DNA of 20,321 nucleotides from a virus. Location of the stretch: IMG/VR virus record IMGVR_UViG_3300047564_000408, positions 1-20,321 of that record. The stretch is one strand, 5' to 3'. The position numbers were made by a program, and so were the translations under genes. Below the pieces are notes generated by a model. It was given only the letters and a program-made list of their open reading frames with translations. It searched no databases and had not been told where the DNA came from. Each line of letters begins with the position of its first letter. The first letter of the stretch is position 1. Shown piece after piece: positions 1 through 6,235 of the stretch.

Positions 1-351
1 GCAAAAGAAGGTGAAGCATTAATTAACAGAGTATATAACCCTGCTTTACCACAAAGTGTCAACGTCAAACGTCTTGAGTTATTACAAGAACAAATGACAA
101 GTGCTGCTAAAACTAAACAAGAAGCAGTTGATTACTATAATGCTAATGGAACATTAAAAGGTTTCAAAGGTAAATTATATAACAATGCTAGTGACTTTTT
201 AAATGAATATAATTCTAAACTCAAAGGTGCAGATAAAGCAGGACCAACACAAAAAATGCCAGCTTCAACAGGATTTAAAGAAGGCATGAGAACAAAGTCA
301 AAAAGTGGTAAGCCAATGATATTTAGAAACGGTCAATGGGAGTATGAATAA
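1..351 (+). CDS. Phage virion-associated protein, C-terminal part (5' end outside window)
   Basis: The frame is open from base 1, so this is the last 116 residues of a longer protein; the first internal ATG at 94 is unlikely to be the true start because coding continues upstream of it. The visible part is polar and helical, with Lys- and Asn-rich stretches, and ends in a short aromatic tail (FRNGQWEYE after a Lys/Ser/Gly-rich linker), a kind of ending I recall from phage structural proteins. The stop overlaps the start of the next gene by one base (TAATG), so the two are translationally coupled. Its position just before an Ala/Gly-rich virion-type gene and the lysis block suggests a late structural or internal virion protein. 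No catalytic motif is visible and the exact role is unknown. Confidence 0.7.
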   Translation, partial: AKEGEALINRVYNPALPQSVNVKRLELLQEQMTSAAKTKQEAVDYYNANGTLKGFKGKLYNNASDFLNEYNSKLKGADKAGPTQKMPASTGFKEGMRTKSKSGKPMIFRNGQWEYE

Positions 352-1898
352 TGGCAGCAGTTCCTTTAGAAGACTTGCCTAGTAATTTAGTTCCTGCAAG
401 TGATTTACCTACTAACATAGTTCCTGAAGATGACCTACCTACATCTATTCTTAAAAAAGAAAGAAGTCTTACAGAAAAAATAGGTCGTGGTTTAAGTTCA
501 GTTGCTAGAGGTGCAGCAGTTCCATTAACAGGTGCAGCAGCAGGTGGAGCTTTAGCAGGTCCAGCAGGTGCAGTTGCAGGTTCACTTGCTTTACCAGCAG
601 CAGAACTAATTACTAAAGGCTTAAATGCAGTATTACCTGATAAATATGATATACCTTCACCTACAGCTCAAGTAGAAAAAGGTTTAACTAAACTAGGTTT
701 CCCACAACCAGAAACACAAACAGAAAGAGCATTACAAGTAGGTGGTGGTGCATTAGGTGGTGTGGGTGGTCAAGTAGGTGCATTAGGTCAATTAGCAAAA
801 ACAGCAGCAAGTCCTGTAGCTCGTGGTGTTGCACAAACATTATCACAACAACCAGTTAGACAAGTTGCAGCAGCATTACCTGTAGGTGCTACATCACAAT
901 ATGTCGCAGAAGAAACAGGTAGTCCTACACTAGGTCTTGCAGCAGGTGTAGCAGCAGGTATTCCATTTGCTATGGGTGCTAAAGGCACATTACAAGCTCC
1001 TACTGTTCAAGAGTTAAAAGGACAAGCTGGTCAACAATATAAGTTTGCTGAAGATGTAGGTGCAGTATTTAAAAAGAACTCTTATAACCAATTTGCTAAC
1101 AAGCTAGAATCAACATTAGCTAAAGAAGGTTTAGATAAAGCATTACAACCTAGAGTATTTGCAGCATTAGAAAGAATTAAAGATACTAAAAACTCTAATG
1201 TGACGCTTGAAAATATGGAAATATTAAGACGTATTAGTCAAGCAGCAGGTTCTAGTGCAGACGCATCTGAAAGACGTTTAGCAAGTATTATGGTAGATAA
1301 CCTAGATGACTTTGTAGAAACAGCACAACCTAGTCAATTAGCTAAAGGTTCATCTGAAGCTGTAAGTGCTTTAACAGACGCTAGAGAATTATGGAAACGT
1401 GCTAAGAAAACAGAAATTATTGATGACTTAGTAGCTAGTGCAGAATTACGTGCAGAAGCTAACTTCTCACAGTCAGGTATGGAAAATGCACTAAGACGTA
1501 AATTAGTTAATCTTGCAGATAATCCTAAAGCATTACGAGCATTTACTAAAGAAGAACAAAATGCAATTAAAGTTGCAGCTAAAGGTGGTCCTGTACAAAA
1601 CGTATTGCGTTTAGTAGGTAAACTTGCACCAACAGGAGCTATCTCTGCTGGTATATCTGGAGGTGCTGGTTTTGTTTTTGGTGGTCCTTATGGAGCTGTA
1701 GGTTTACCACTTATAGGTGGTGCATCTAGACTAGGTGCTACACAATTAGGTCTACGCAATATAGAACAATTACGTAATAGACTTGCTACAGGTAATGTTC
1801 CTATTCCACAAGTAACGCCTAGAAGTCTTATCGGTGCTAGAGAAGTAGCAGCACCTATCATCAACCCTATCACAGGATTATTGACAGAGGAACAGTAA
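351..1898 (+). CDS. Probable internal virion / DNA-ejection protein
   Basis: 515 aa, rich in Ala and Gly. Residues 5-33 hold three near-copies of a short motif of the type DLPxxxVP (the pattern LEDLP, ASDLP, EDDLP). This is followed by Gly/Ala-rich, weakly hydrophobic stretches around residues 50-85, 135-150 and 195-215, and a charged helical middle (about 225-400). Another Gly-rich hydrophobic segment lies near 425-460. Repeated short N-terminal motifs plus Ala/Gly hydrophobic helices are typical of large internal virion proteins that cross or insert into the cell envelope during DNA ejection, and the position before the lysis genes fits. This is inference from composition and context: I see no lytic transglycosylase catalytic motif. 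It is coupled to both neighbours by TAATG overlaps. Confidence 0.6.
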   Translation: MAAVPLEDLPSNLVPASDLPTNIVPEDDLPTSILKKERSLTEKIGRGLSSVARGAAVPLTGAAAGGALAGPAGAVAGSLALPAAELITKGLNAVLPDKYDIPSPTAQVEKGLTKLGFPQPETQTERALQVGGGALGGVGGQVGALGQLAKTAASPVARGVAQTLSQQPVRQVAAALPVGATSQYVAEETGSPTLGLAAGVAAGIPFAMGAKGTLQAPTVQELKGQAGQQYKFAEDVGAVFKKNSYNQFANKLESTLAKEGLDKALQPRVFAALERIKDTKNSNVTLENMEILRRISQAAGSSADASERRLASIMVDNLDDFVETAQPSQLAKGSSEAVSALTDARELWKRAKKTEIIDDLVASAELRAEANFSQSGMENALRRKLVNLADNPKALRAFTKEEQNAIKVAAKGGPVQNVLRLVGKLAPTGAISAGISGGAGFVFGGPYGAVGLPLIGGASRLGATQLGLRNIEQLRNRLATGNVPIPQVTPRSLIGAREVAAPIINPITGLLTEEQ

Positions 1899-2056
1899 TG
1901 GTAAACAACGATACAGATTCACGTTTAAGCACACACGAAGAAGTTTGTGCTATTCGTTACGAGCAAATAAATGCAAGACTTAAACGCTTAGAACAAATCC
2001 TTTTAGGCACAGCAGGTTTTGTTATTGTCTTTTTGTTGACACAGCTATCAAAATGA
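1898..2056 (+). CDS. XhlA-like small membrane protein (lysis block)
   Basis: A 52-aa protein. The ATG overlaps the preceding stop (TAATG) and its TGA overlaps the next ATG (ATGA). The first ~35 residues are polar and helical (RYEQINARLKRLEQ suggests a short coiled coil); residues 36-49 form one hydrophobic segment (LLGTAGFVIVFLLT). This coiled-coil-then-single-TM layout matches the XhlA family, which works with holins in phage and prophage lysis. Its place at the head of a block with a holin supports that role. It could equally be another small inner-membrane protein; the family call rests on layout, not on a profile search. Confidence 0.6.
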   Translation: MVNNDTDSRLSTHEEVCAIRYEQINARLKRLEQILLGTAGFVIVFLLTQLSK

Positions 2057-2382
2057 AACACTTTCTCATGGCAGTTACTTTAGTATTGCTATGGTTGTTT
2101 TTATATGACTATGCTGACGGTAAAGAACTACCTAAAGAAATGTCTATGAAAACAGATGTAGGTGAAGTCGTGCTTACTACAGAAGAATGTATTTTTATAA
2201 AGATGGGTTTAAGAAACTATCCTTATGCTGCATACGCTACTGAAAAAGGTAAAGCTAATCACGAAGGATGTTGGCGTAAAGATGATGTCAATGGTATGTC
2301 ATCTGTCTTAATTTACTTTCCTGAAATAGACTCTACAGCAGTATATAACCCACAACTATTTAGCCCACGTTCAACACTATGA
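2053..2382 (+). CDS. Small exported phage protein of unknown function
   Basis: 109 aa with an N-terminal hydrophobic stretch (residues 5-19, MAVTLVLLWLFLYDY) that looks like an uncleaved anchor or a signal peptide, so the rest is probably periplasmic. The soluble part has two cysteines, one in a TTEEC motif and one in a HEGCW motif, that could form a disulfide. I recall this layout (Glu-Cys near the start, His-x-Gly-Cys-Trp near the middle) from small proteins of many proteobacterial phages, always without a known function. It overlaps its neighbours by ATGA on both sides and sits between an XhlA-like protein and an SprT-like metalloprotein. An accessory role in lysis or envelope passage is possible but not shown. 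Confidence 0.6.
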   Translation: MKHFLMAVTLVLLWLFLYDYADGKELPKEMSMKTDVGEVVLTTEECIFIKMGLRNYPYAAYATEKGKANHEGCWRKDDVNGMSSVLIYFPEIDSTAVYNPQLFSPRSTL

Positions 2383-2738
2383 CATTTATAACCGAAAATA
2401 ATATAGCGAACTTGTATGACACACTTATACAATTTCCTGTGTTTGACGAATATAAACTCCCACCAGCATCTAAAGTGGACTTCGTAGTAGTGCATGACGA
2501 TACTATCTGTGGGCAATATGAACCACCAGAACAAGGTGAGCCACATGTCATTACTATATCTACTGCAAAGTGTGGACATTTAGATACTGTCATCAAGACC
2601 ATCTGTCACGAAATTATCCACATGATATGCTATCTTGAATCGCCTAAAACAGAGAAATATACAAGTCACAAAGGTTTATTCTTAAAACTACAAAAGAGAG
2701 TAGCTAACACACTTGGCTACGACCCTAAGGAGCTATAA
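2379..2738 (+). CDS. SprT-like zinc metalloprotein
   Basis: 119 aa. The motif HEIIH at residues 77-81 is the HExxH zinc-binding and catalytic signature of metallopeptidases. A third likely ligand is His97 in SHKGLF, with about 15 residues between, as in SprT/Spartan-like domains (HExxH then H-x-G-x-x-F). The N-terminal half is a small alpha/beta region with two cysteines (residues 44 and 65). It has no signal peptide, so it probably acts in the cytoplasm. Its substrate is not evident: SprT-like proteins can cleave DNA-bound proteins, and phage copies are often found beside structural or lysis genes. The start overlaps the previous stop as ATGA and the end overlaps the next start as TAATG. Confidence 0.75.
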   Translation: MTFITENNIANLYDTLIQFPVFDEYKLPPASKVDFVVVHDDTICGQYEPPEQGEPHVITISTAKCGHLDTVIKTICHEIIHMICYLESPKTEKYTSHKGLFLKLQKRVANTLGYDPKEL

Positions 2739-3127
2739 TGATTGGTTCAGTCGCATCTTTAATATTACCAGCTTTAGTACCTGCATTTAGTGATGGTGTT
2801 CGTGGAATTATCGCTAAATTTACAGGTGGTGCTGGTGGTCAACCACAGAACGTAGAAGAACGAGTTAAACTTATGGAAGCTGAAGCTGCAAAACTACAGG
2901 CTTTAGCAGCATTAGATGGTGTTAATGGTGAACCTTCTAAATGGATTATTAACCTAAGAGCATCATTCAGATACGTTATTATTAGTGCTATTATGATATT
3001 TACTGGTGTTATTGTATTTACACCTGATATTGTAGGTGCATCTGTAGTAGCAATATTTCTTGATATGACTGGAGCTTGTATGTCTTTCGTAATTGGCGAG
3101 AGAATGTACCTGACACTTAGAAAATGA
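2738..3127 (+). CDS. Holin, GTA/3-TM type
   Basis: 129 aa. An N-terminal hydrophobic helix (residues 4-17) is followed by a Gly-rich linker (28-35), an amphipathic charged helix (38-60) ending near W69, and two strong membrane segments (about 77-95 and 97-118). The SKWIINLRASFRYVI junction before the first strong TM is like that of the holin family described for gene transfer agents and many phages (GTA_holin_3TM). Holins form holes in the inner membrane that time lysis. The gene is flanked by other small membrane proteins and a DUF5675 gene. The stop overlaps the next ATG (ATGA). The family call is from layout and recall. Confidence 0.7.
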   Translation: MIGSVASLILPALVPAFSDGVRGIIAKFTGGAGGQPQNVEERVKLMEAEAAKLQALAALDGVNGEPSKWIINLRASFRYVIISAIMIFTGVIVFTPDIVGASVVAIFLDMTGACMSFVIGERMYLTLRK

Positions 3128-3282
3128 TAGTCTTAAACATACTTAACTTTATCGGTTTAGCTATACTTAAATTATTAGTCGTATCATTGCTATTCGTAGC
3201 TATGGGCTTCTCTATTCTATTTATGTATGCTATGCAATATCTTACACAGGCTTTAACTTATATAGACAAACATGTTAATTGA
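3124..3282 (+). CDS. 52-aa hydrophobic membrane protein (holin partner or antiholin candidate)
   Basis: The ATG overlaps the holin stop (ATGA) and the end overlaps the DUF5675 gene by 11 bases. Residues 2-40 are almost continuously hydrophobic, enough for one long or two short membrane helices, with K16 as the only charge inside. The C-terminal dozen residues are polar. Its position directly after the holin suggests an antiholin, a second holin or a spanin-like accessory protein. No lipobox is seen, so a lipoprotein spanin is unlikely. It has no enzymatic motif. Confidence 0.6.
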   Translation: MIVLNILNFIGLAILKLLVVSLLFVAMGFSILFMYAMQYLTQALTYIDKHVN

Positions 3283-3661
3283 AGTAAAAAGGTTTGAGTT
3301 TAAAGACACACATACCATAGGTAAGATGTATTTAGACGGTCAGTATGAGTGTTACACGTTAGAAGATGTTGTTAGAAAAGGAGCTAAAGTAAATGGACAA
3401 ACAGCTATTCCTACTGGCACTTATAACCTCATTATTAATCATAGCAATCGTTTCAATAGGGATTTACCTTTACTAGAAAACGTGCCTAATTTTACCGGTG
3501 TTCGTATTCATGCAGGTAACACATCTGCTCATACAGAAGGATGTATATTAGTAGGCACTACATGGTCAGGTAAAGACTTTATTGGTAATTCAAGAGTAGC
3601 GTTTAACAAACTATTTGAGAAGCTCAAGAAAGCTAAAAAAGTCACAATTAAGATATGCTAG
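3272..3661 (+). CDS. DUF5675 family protein, possible murein-active enzyme
   Basis: 129 aa. The order of motifs matches what I recall of the DUF5675 family: YTLED near 28-32, IPTGTY at 46-51, SNRF then PLLENVP (58-72), VRIHAGN with His80, and HTEGC at 87-91 before ILVG. The His...(S/T)xGC arrangement resembles the catalytic layout of L,D-transpeptidase (YkuD) domains, in which the Cys is the nucleophile. Whether DUF5675 is catalytic is inference. There is no signal peptide, so if it acts on the wall it would depend on the holin. Its place directly after the holin and the 52-aa membrane protein makes a lysis-related role plausible. The other candidate endolysin is the SleB-like gene at 5799-6182. 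Confidence 0.75.
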   Translation: MLIEVKRFEFKDTHTIGKMYLDGQYECYTLEDVVRKGAKVNGQTAIPTGTYNLIINHSNRFNRDLPLLENVPNFTGVRIHAGNTSAHTEGCILVGTTWSGKDFIGNSRVAFNKLFEKLKKAKKVTIKIC

Positions 3662-3762
3662 ACTATCTTATATGCGACATACTGTGCGCTATCACACACT
3701 TTAAATACGTGTTTCTAATGCTAATTTTATATATAGTATATAATAAAGTATCTCAACACTAG
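3655..3762 (+). CDS. Possible 35-aa membrane peptide
   Basis: An ATG seven bases before the end of the DUF5675 gene opens a frame of 35 codons ending at TAG 3760-3762. The middle (about residues 19-29, VFLMLILYIVY) is strongly hydrophobic, so it could be a tiny membrane peptide closing the lysis block. No clear ribosome binding site stands before it, and the same bases hold a promoter-like AT-rich dyad, so the frame may be open by chance. The stop is directly followed by the ribosome binding site of the exonuclease gene. Confidence 0.3.
   Translation: MLDYLICDILCAITHFKYVFLMLILYIVYNKVSQH
3727..3744 (+). promoter_or_regulatory. AT-rich dyad with -10 box before the exonuclease gene
   Basis: A perfect inverted repeat, TTATATA-TAG-TATATAA (3727-3743), overlaps a consensus -10 hexamer TATAAT at 3739-3744. 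No good -35 box is found at 16-18 bases upstream. The arrangement could be a promoter with an operator over its -10 for the exonuclease gene starting at 3772. A similar 7-3-7 dyad is at 8532-8548. Because the bases are nearly all A and T, chance cannot be excluded. Confidence 0.35.
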
Positions 3763-3771
3763 GAGAGTTAC

Positions 3772-4512
3772 TTGAAGATTTTACTTTTAGATATAGAGTG
3801 CGCACCAAATCTTGCAACAGTATGGGGAATCTGGCAGCAAAACATTGCACTTAACCAACTCCTAGAGTCATCATATACATTATGCTATGCAGCTAAATGG
3901 TATGGTGAGAAAAAGATTATGTTTGATTCTGTATATAAGTCAGATAGAAAAGCAATGCTTAAATCTATTCACTCTCTTATGGATGAAGCTGACGCAATCG
4001 TTCACTATAATGGCAATAGGTTTGATATACCTATGCTTAATAAAGAGTTCCTAGAAGCTGGTATGCCACCTCCTAGTCCTGCTAAACACATAGACTTACT
4101 GCAAACATCTCGTAGCAAATTTAGATTCGTTTCTAATAAACTAGACTATATTGCACAACGTTTAGGTCTTGGTAAAAAGACTGCACATGAAGGTCATGAG
4201 TTATGGCTTAAAGTTATGAATAACGATAGGTCAGCATGGAAACGCATGGAAGAATACAATAGGAATGATGTTGTATTACTAGAGAAAGTATATGACAAGT
4301 TTAAAGGTTGGATAAGTAATCATCCTAATCACAATCACTTTTCAGAAGAAAGAGTATGTCCTAGTTGTGCAAGTCATAAAGTGCAACAACGTGGTTATGC
4401 TGTATTAACTGGTGGAAAGTATCCAAGATTCCAATGTCAAAATTGTGGTTCTTGGTTTAGAGGTAATAAAAAAGTAACAACAGATAAGTCAGAAAAATTT
4501 GTTAAAATATAG
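3772..4512 (+). CDS. DnaQ-like 3'-5' exonuclease (RNase H-like fold) with C-terminal zinc ribbon
   Basis: 246 aa, TTG start preceded by AGGAGAG at 3761-3767. Exo motif I is LDIEC (Asp7, Glu9), motif II is HYNGNRFD (Asn80, Asp85), and motif III is YNRND (Tyr162, Asp166); these acidic residues bind the two metal ions of DEDD exonucleases. The domain resembles the YprB/RNase_H_2 group of predicted exonucleases. After residue 190 a zinc ribbon follows: CPSC (196-199) and CQNC (222-225), probably for nucleic-acid binding. No polymerase domain is fused. It sits between the lysis block and the convergent junction at 4693 with its own promoter-like sequence. It may process DNA ends or degrade host nucleic acid; the substrate is unknown. 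Confidence 0.8.
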   Translation: MKILLLDIECAPNLATVWGIWQQNIALNQLLESSYTLCYAAKWYGEKKIMFDSVYKSDRKAMLKSIHSLMDEADAIVHYNGNRFDIPMLNKEFLEAGMPPPSPAKHIDLLQTSRSKFRFVSNKLDYIAQRLGLGKKTAHEGHELWLKVMNNDRSAWKRMEEYNRNDVVLLEKVYDKFKGWISNHPNHNHFSEERVCPSCASHKVQQRGYAVLTGGKYPRFQCQNCGSWFRGNKKVTTDKSEKFVKI

Positions 4513-4519
4513 GACAGTT

Positions 4520-4696
4520 ATGCAACGTTCAGAAGTAGAAATTATCTGCAATCACATGCTAGGTAGAGTGATTGTATCCTGTGAAGCATTACATGGCGAT
4601 AGCACTATAGTCATGACATTAGATGACGATAGCCTAATAGAGATTAGTGGTGAAGAGTTATCTATCTATGGTGAGCTAACGCCTAGAGATGATTAG
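4520..4696 (+). CDS. 58-aa conserved phage-type protein, unknown function
   Basis: I chose ATG 4520 because AGGA at 4511-4514 stands five bases before it; a TTG 21 bases upstream lacks such a site. The product is 58 aa, without membrane segments, acidic at the C-terminus, and looks like a small all-beta domain (alternating hydrophobics in the segment VIVSCEALHGDSTIVMTLDD and around LIEIS). Two cysteines are present (residues 10 and 21). It follows the exonuclease gene by seven bases, so they likely share a transcript. The last four bases overlap the end of the opposite-strand gene at 4693-4848. No function can be assigned. Confidence 0.6.
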   Translation: MQRSEVEIICNHMLGRVIVSCEALHGDSTIVMTLDDDSLIEISGEELSIYGELTPRDD

Positions 4697-4848
4697 ACGC
4701 AGACCACAATACCATTACTACCTACTTGACACACAGTCACAGAACCATCTGGTGCTAGTATAGTCGTAGTTTGAGCTAAAGCCTTTTCAGTTCCCCATAT
4801 AGCTAACGCTGCCATCACTACAATAAATATCCAATATATTTTACTCAT
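4693..4848 (-). CDS. 51-aa exported small protein with two cysteines
   Basis: An open frame of 51 codons on the minus strand. Residues 1-25 are a clear signal-peptide-like start: Lys3, a hydrophobic core (IYWIFIVVMAALAIW) and an Ala-Leu-Ala site before Gln26. The mature part would be only about 26 residues and contains a PDGS turn and two Cys (40 and 50), a pattern I recall from tiny exported phage proteins. Its ATG overlaps the end of the DUF3310 gene by eight bases, which supports coupling. It is the last gene of the leftward operon and converges with the 58-aa gene, sharing four bases. Function unknown. Confidence 0.65.
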   Translation of the reverse strand: MSKIYWIFIVVMAALAIWGTEKALAQTTTILAPDGSVTVCQVGSNGIVVCV

Positions 4849-5116
4849 CATCAAATCTTTCTAAGATAGCTTCTACTTCAGGTGGATTAATAGCATCTTC
4901 ATCTTTAGTAGCTTCTAATAGTTTATTCTTATACCAATCAGACTTCTCTAAATCTTGCTGTGGATTATCTTTAAACGGATAACGTAAGTCATACTTGAGC
5001 TTACATCCTTTTAGATACCCAATATATTCTTCTTTTGTTAAACGACTTTTAATTACGTCTATTGCTTCTATACCACCTACCATGTAATGTGGAGGTCTAT
5101 TCACCATATCTACCAT
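4841..5116 (-). CDS. DUF3310 family protein
   Basis: 91 aa. The start carries the family hallmark NRPPHY followed by GGIEAIDVI, then LTKEEYIGYLKGCKLKYDLRY and a DLEKSDWYKNKL helix. These blocks match DUF3310, a small domain common in phages and sometimes annotated as a nucleotide kinase-like or SaV-like protein, without proven function. Length is usual for the minimal family. The ribosome binding site AGGGG lies eight bases before the ATG at 5116, inside the end of the upstream 38-aa gene. It belongs to the leftward early operon together with recombination genes, so a role in nucleotide or DNA metabolism is reasonable but unproven. The last residues are acidic. Confidence 0.8.
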   Translation of the reverse strand: MVDMVNRPPHYMVGGIEAIDVIKSRLTKEEYIGYLKGCKLKYDLRYPFKDNPQQDLEKSDWYKNKLLEATKDEDAINPPEVEAILERFDDE

Positions 5117-5118
5117 AA

Positions 5119-5235
5119 CTATCCCCTTATAAAAAATAAATCAACAACTTGATACGTACCATAAAAAAAGCCTATTATACTACCAATTACTAAAATCCAT
5201 ATAATATAATCAATTACCTTTTCTAGCAAGTCCAT
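5119..5235 (-). CDS. 38-aa single-pass membrane peptide
   Basis: A short minus-strand gene with a good ribosome binding site (GGAGAAAGAA directly before ATG 5235). It overlaps the upstream gene by 26 bases. Residues 1-9 are polar, then residues 10-26 form one hydrophobic helix (YIIWILVIGSIIGFFYG), followed by a short tail ending in Arg-Gly. The Shine-Dalgarno site of the next gene (DUF3310) is within its last codons. Small membrane peptides in early phage operons may modify the host envelope or host membrane enzymes; nothing specific can be said. Confidence 0.6.
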   Translation of the reverse strand: MDLLEKVIDYIIWILVIGSIIGFFYGTYQVVDLFFIRG

Positions 5236-5431
5236 TTCTTTCTCCATAAGATAAAGGTTTTGGTAAATGCACAAGACCTTCTTGTTCTAAATATTTAAGC
5301 CTATAAAAGTTTGTAATACAATCTTTAGCTATTTTTGTTCTATGAGCTGTAGGATTATTCTTTACATAAGCCATAATTTTTAATGCTTGTTCTCTATCGT
5401 ATGCTACGCTATACACTTTACCCTTAGCCAT
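5210..5431 (-). CDS. 73-aa basic protein, possible winged-helix DNA-binding
   Basis: 73 aa and basic. Residues 13-50 read as helix - turn - helix: EQALKIMAYVKNN, then TKIAKDC, then NFYRLKYLEQEGLV. The pattern 'RLKYLEQEGLV' followed by a strand is typical of the recognition helix and wing of small winged-helix proteins. The Arg/Lys-rich tail agrees with DNA binding. It may be a small regulator or nucleoprotein of the early operon. It overlaps the upstream 47-aa gene by eight bases and the downstream 38-aa gene by 26 bases. The call is from secondary-structure reading only. Confidence 0.6.
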   Translation of the reverse strand: MAKGKVYSVAYDREQALKIMAYVKNNPTAHRTKIAKDCITNFYRLKYLEQEGLVHLPKPLSYGERNGLARKGN

Positions 5432-5567
5432 TTTTTATTCCATGAGCCTGTTCTAGTAATCTTGCAAATCTAAATATTCTATCTATTGTAACCAACTGGT
5501 CACCTTTGCCAAATGCTTCTTTATATATTTTAATTATTTCTTCTTGCGTTAATGCTTTAGAGTCCAT
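5424..5567 (-). CDS. 47-aa small phage protein
   Basis: A minus-strand frame of 47 codons overlapping the upstream gene by 11 bases and the downstream gene by eight. The sequence is of a type I recall as widespread in phages: a start with TQEEIIKIYKEAFG, a short spacer, then RIFRFARLLEQ at the end. Two helices are predicted by eye and no cysteines or membrane segment are present. Function is unknown. Confidence 0.6.
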   Translation of the reverse strand: MDSKALTQEEIIKIYKEAFGKGDQLVTIDRIFRFARLLEQAHGIKNG

Positions 5568-5799
5568 TATTGCTTTCAATCAATCGTTGTGTTGCTTCTG
5601 AATACTTATTCATTGACTTATATTCTTCTATCTTATCACCTCTAAATAACGGTGTAATCTTAATATGATGTGTAGCATTTTTTAAGTCATTAAGATATGA
5701 CAGTTCTTTAGGATGAAATGACCACAGGTAAGACTTTTTAAGGTCACCTGACTTAACATCAAACTCTTCGTAAAGCCATGCTACAGGTTCTTTTTTCAT
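5557..5799 (-). CDS. 80-aa conserved phage-type protein
   Basis: 80 aa. Begins MKKEPVAWLYE and has ITPLF near residue 48; the pair EPVAW...TPL(F/Y) marks a small phage protein type that I recall in many early regions without known role. The start ATG overlaps the stop of the SleB-like gene as TAATG, so it is translated by coupling. The sequence is mixed charge with aromatic residues in the first half and a helical, polar second half. No catalytic motif. Confidence 0.6.
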   Translation of the reverse strand: MKKEPVAWLYEEFDVKSGDLKKSYLWSFHPKELSYLNDLKNATHHIKITPLFRGDKIEEYKSMNKYSEATQRLIESNNGL

Positions 5800-6182
5800 T
5801 AGTAAAACACCATCCTTCCTATGTGAGTAATCTTTTTATGACCAAACCACGAATGTTTTGGCATAATCGAGTCATCATGGAAATACAGACTGTTTGCCAC
5901 TGGATTTGCAAATTTATTAAATACAATTGCATCAAGTACCAATAGTTGCGTTTCAAGATACGTCTTTTTATCAACTTTCTTATGGCTCTCGTCTGTAACG
6001 CCAATAAATTGCCCAGAAGCATAAATAACAGAGCATACATCACGACCCCAAAGACCAGATTTGACACGATTACGAATAACATTAATGACACCTAGCTTCT
6101 CCTCTAATGTTCTATTATTAACTTCGTGATACACAGCAGTAGCATAGCACGAAACTTCTAGTTCTAAGTTATGTATATCCAT
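5799..6182 (-). CDS. SleB-type cell-wall hydrolase (Hydrolase_2), candidate endolysin
   Basis: 127 aa. The start of the domain shows the SleB/CwlJ pattern: Glu20 in YHEVNN (catalytic acid position), then GVINVIRNRVKSG (33-44), a VCSVIYASGQF block (49-59) and a C-terminal FHDDSI...HSWF region. Hydrolase_2 enzymes cleave the glycan strands of peptidoglycan and serve as endolysins in several phages. There is no signal peptide, so a holin would be needed for export. It is placed at the far end of the leftward early operon, on the strand opposite to the holin, which is unusual for a late lysis gene. The ribosome binding site GAAAGGT stands five bases before the ATG. Alternative roles are early cell-wall remodelling or an ejection-linked activity. 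Confidence 0.75.
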   Translation of the reverse strand: MDIHNLELEVSCYATAVYHEVNNRTLEEKLGVINVIRNRVKSGLWGRDVCSVIYASGQFIGVTDESHKKVDKKTYLETQLLVLDAIVFNKFANPVANSLYFHDDSIMPKHSWFGHKKITHIGRMVFY

Positions 6183-6203
6183 TACAGACCTTTCATGGTT
6201 TTC

Positions 6204-6235
6204 TTGTGTCTAGTAAACCCATATAAGCGTATAAT
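6204..6235 (+). promoter_or_regulatory. Promoter candidate for pqqA
   Basis: A perfect -10 hexamer TATAAT lies at 6230-6235, 33 bases before the pqqA ATG. The best -35-like hexamer, TTGTGT at 6204-6209, is 20 bases upstream, longer than the usual 17, so the match is moderate. The gene is the only rightward gene in this part of the window and cannot be read from the leftward operon, so it needs its own promoter. Confidence 0.45.

Noticed and set aside
5819-6091. 90-aa minus-strand frame inside the SleB-like gene
   Set aside because: Different frame of a gene with clear SleB motifs; the hydrophobic product has no ribosome binding site and no recognisable pattern.
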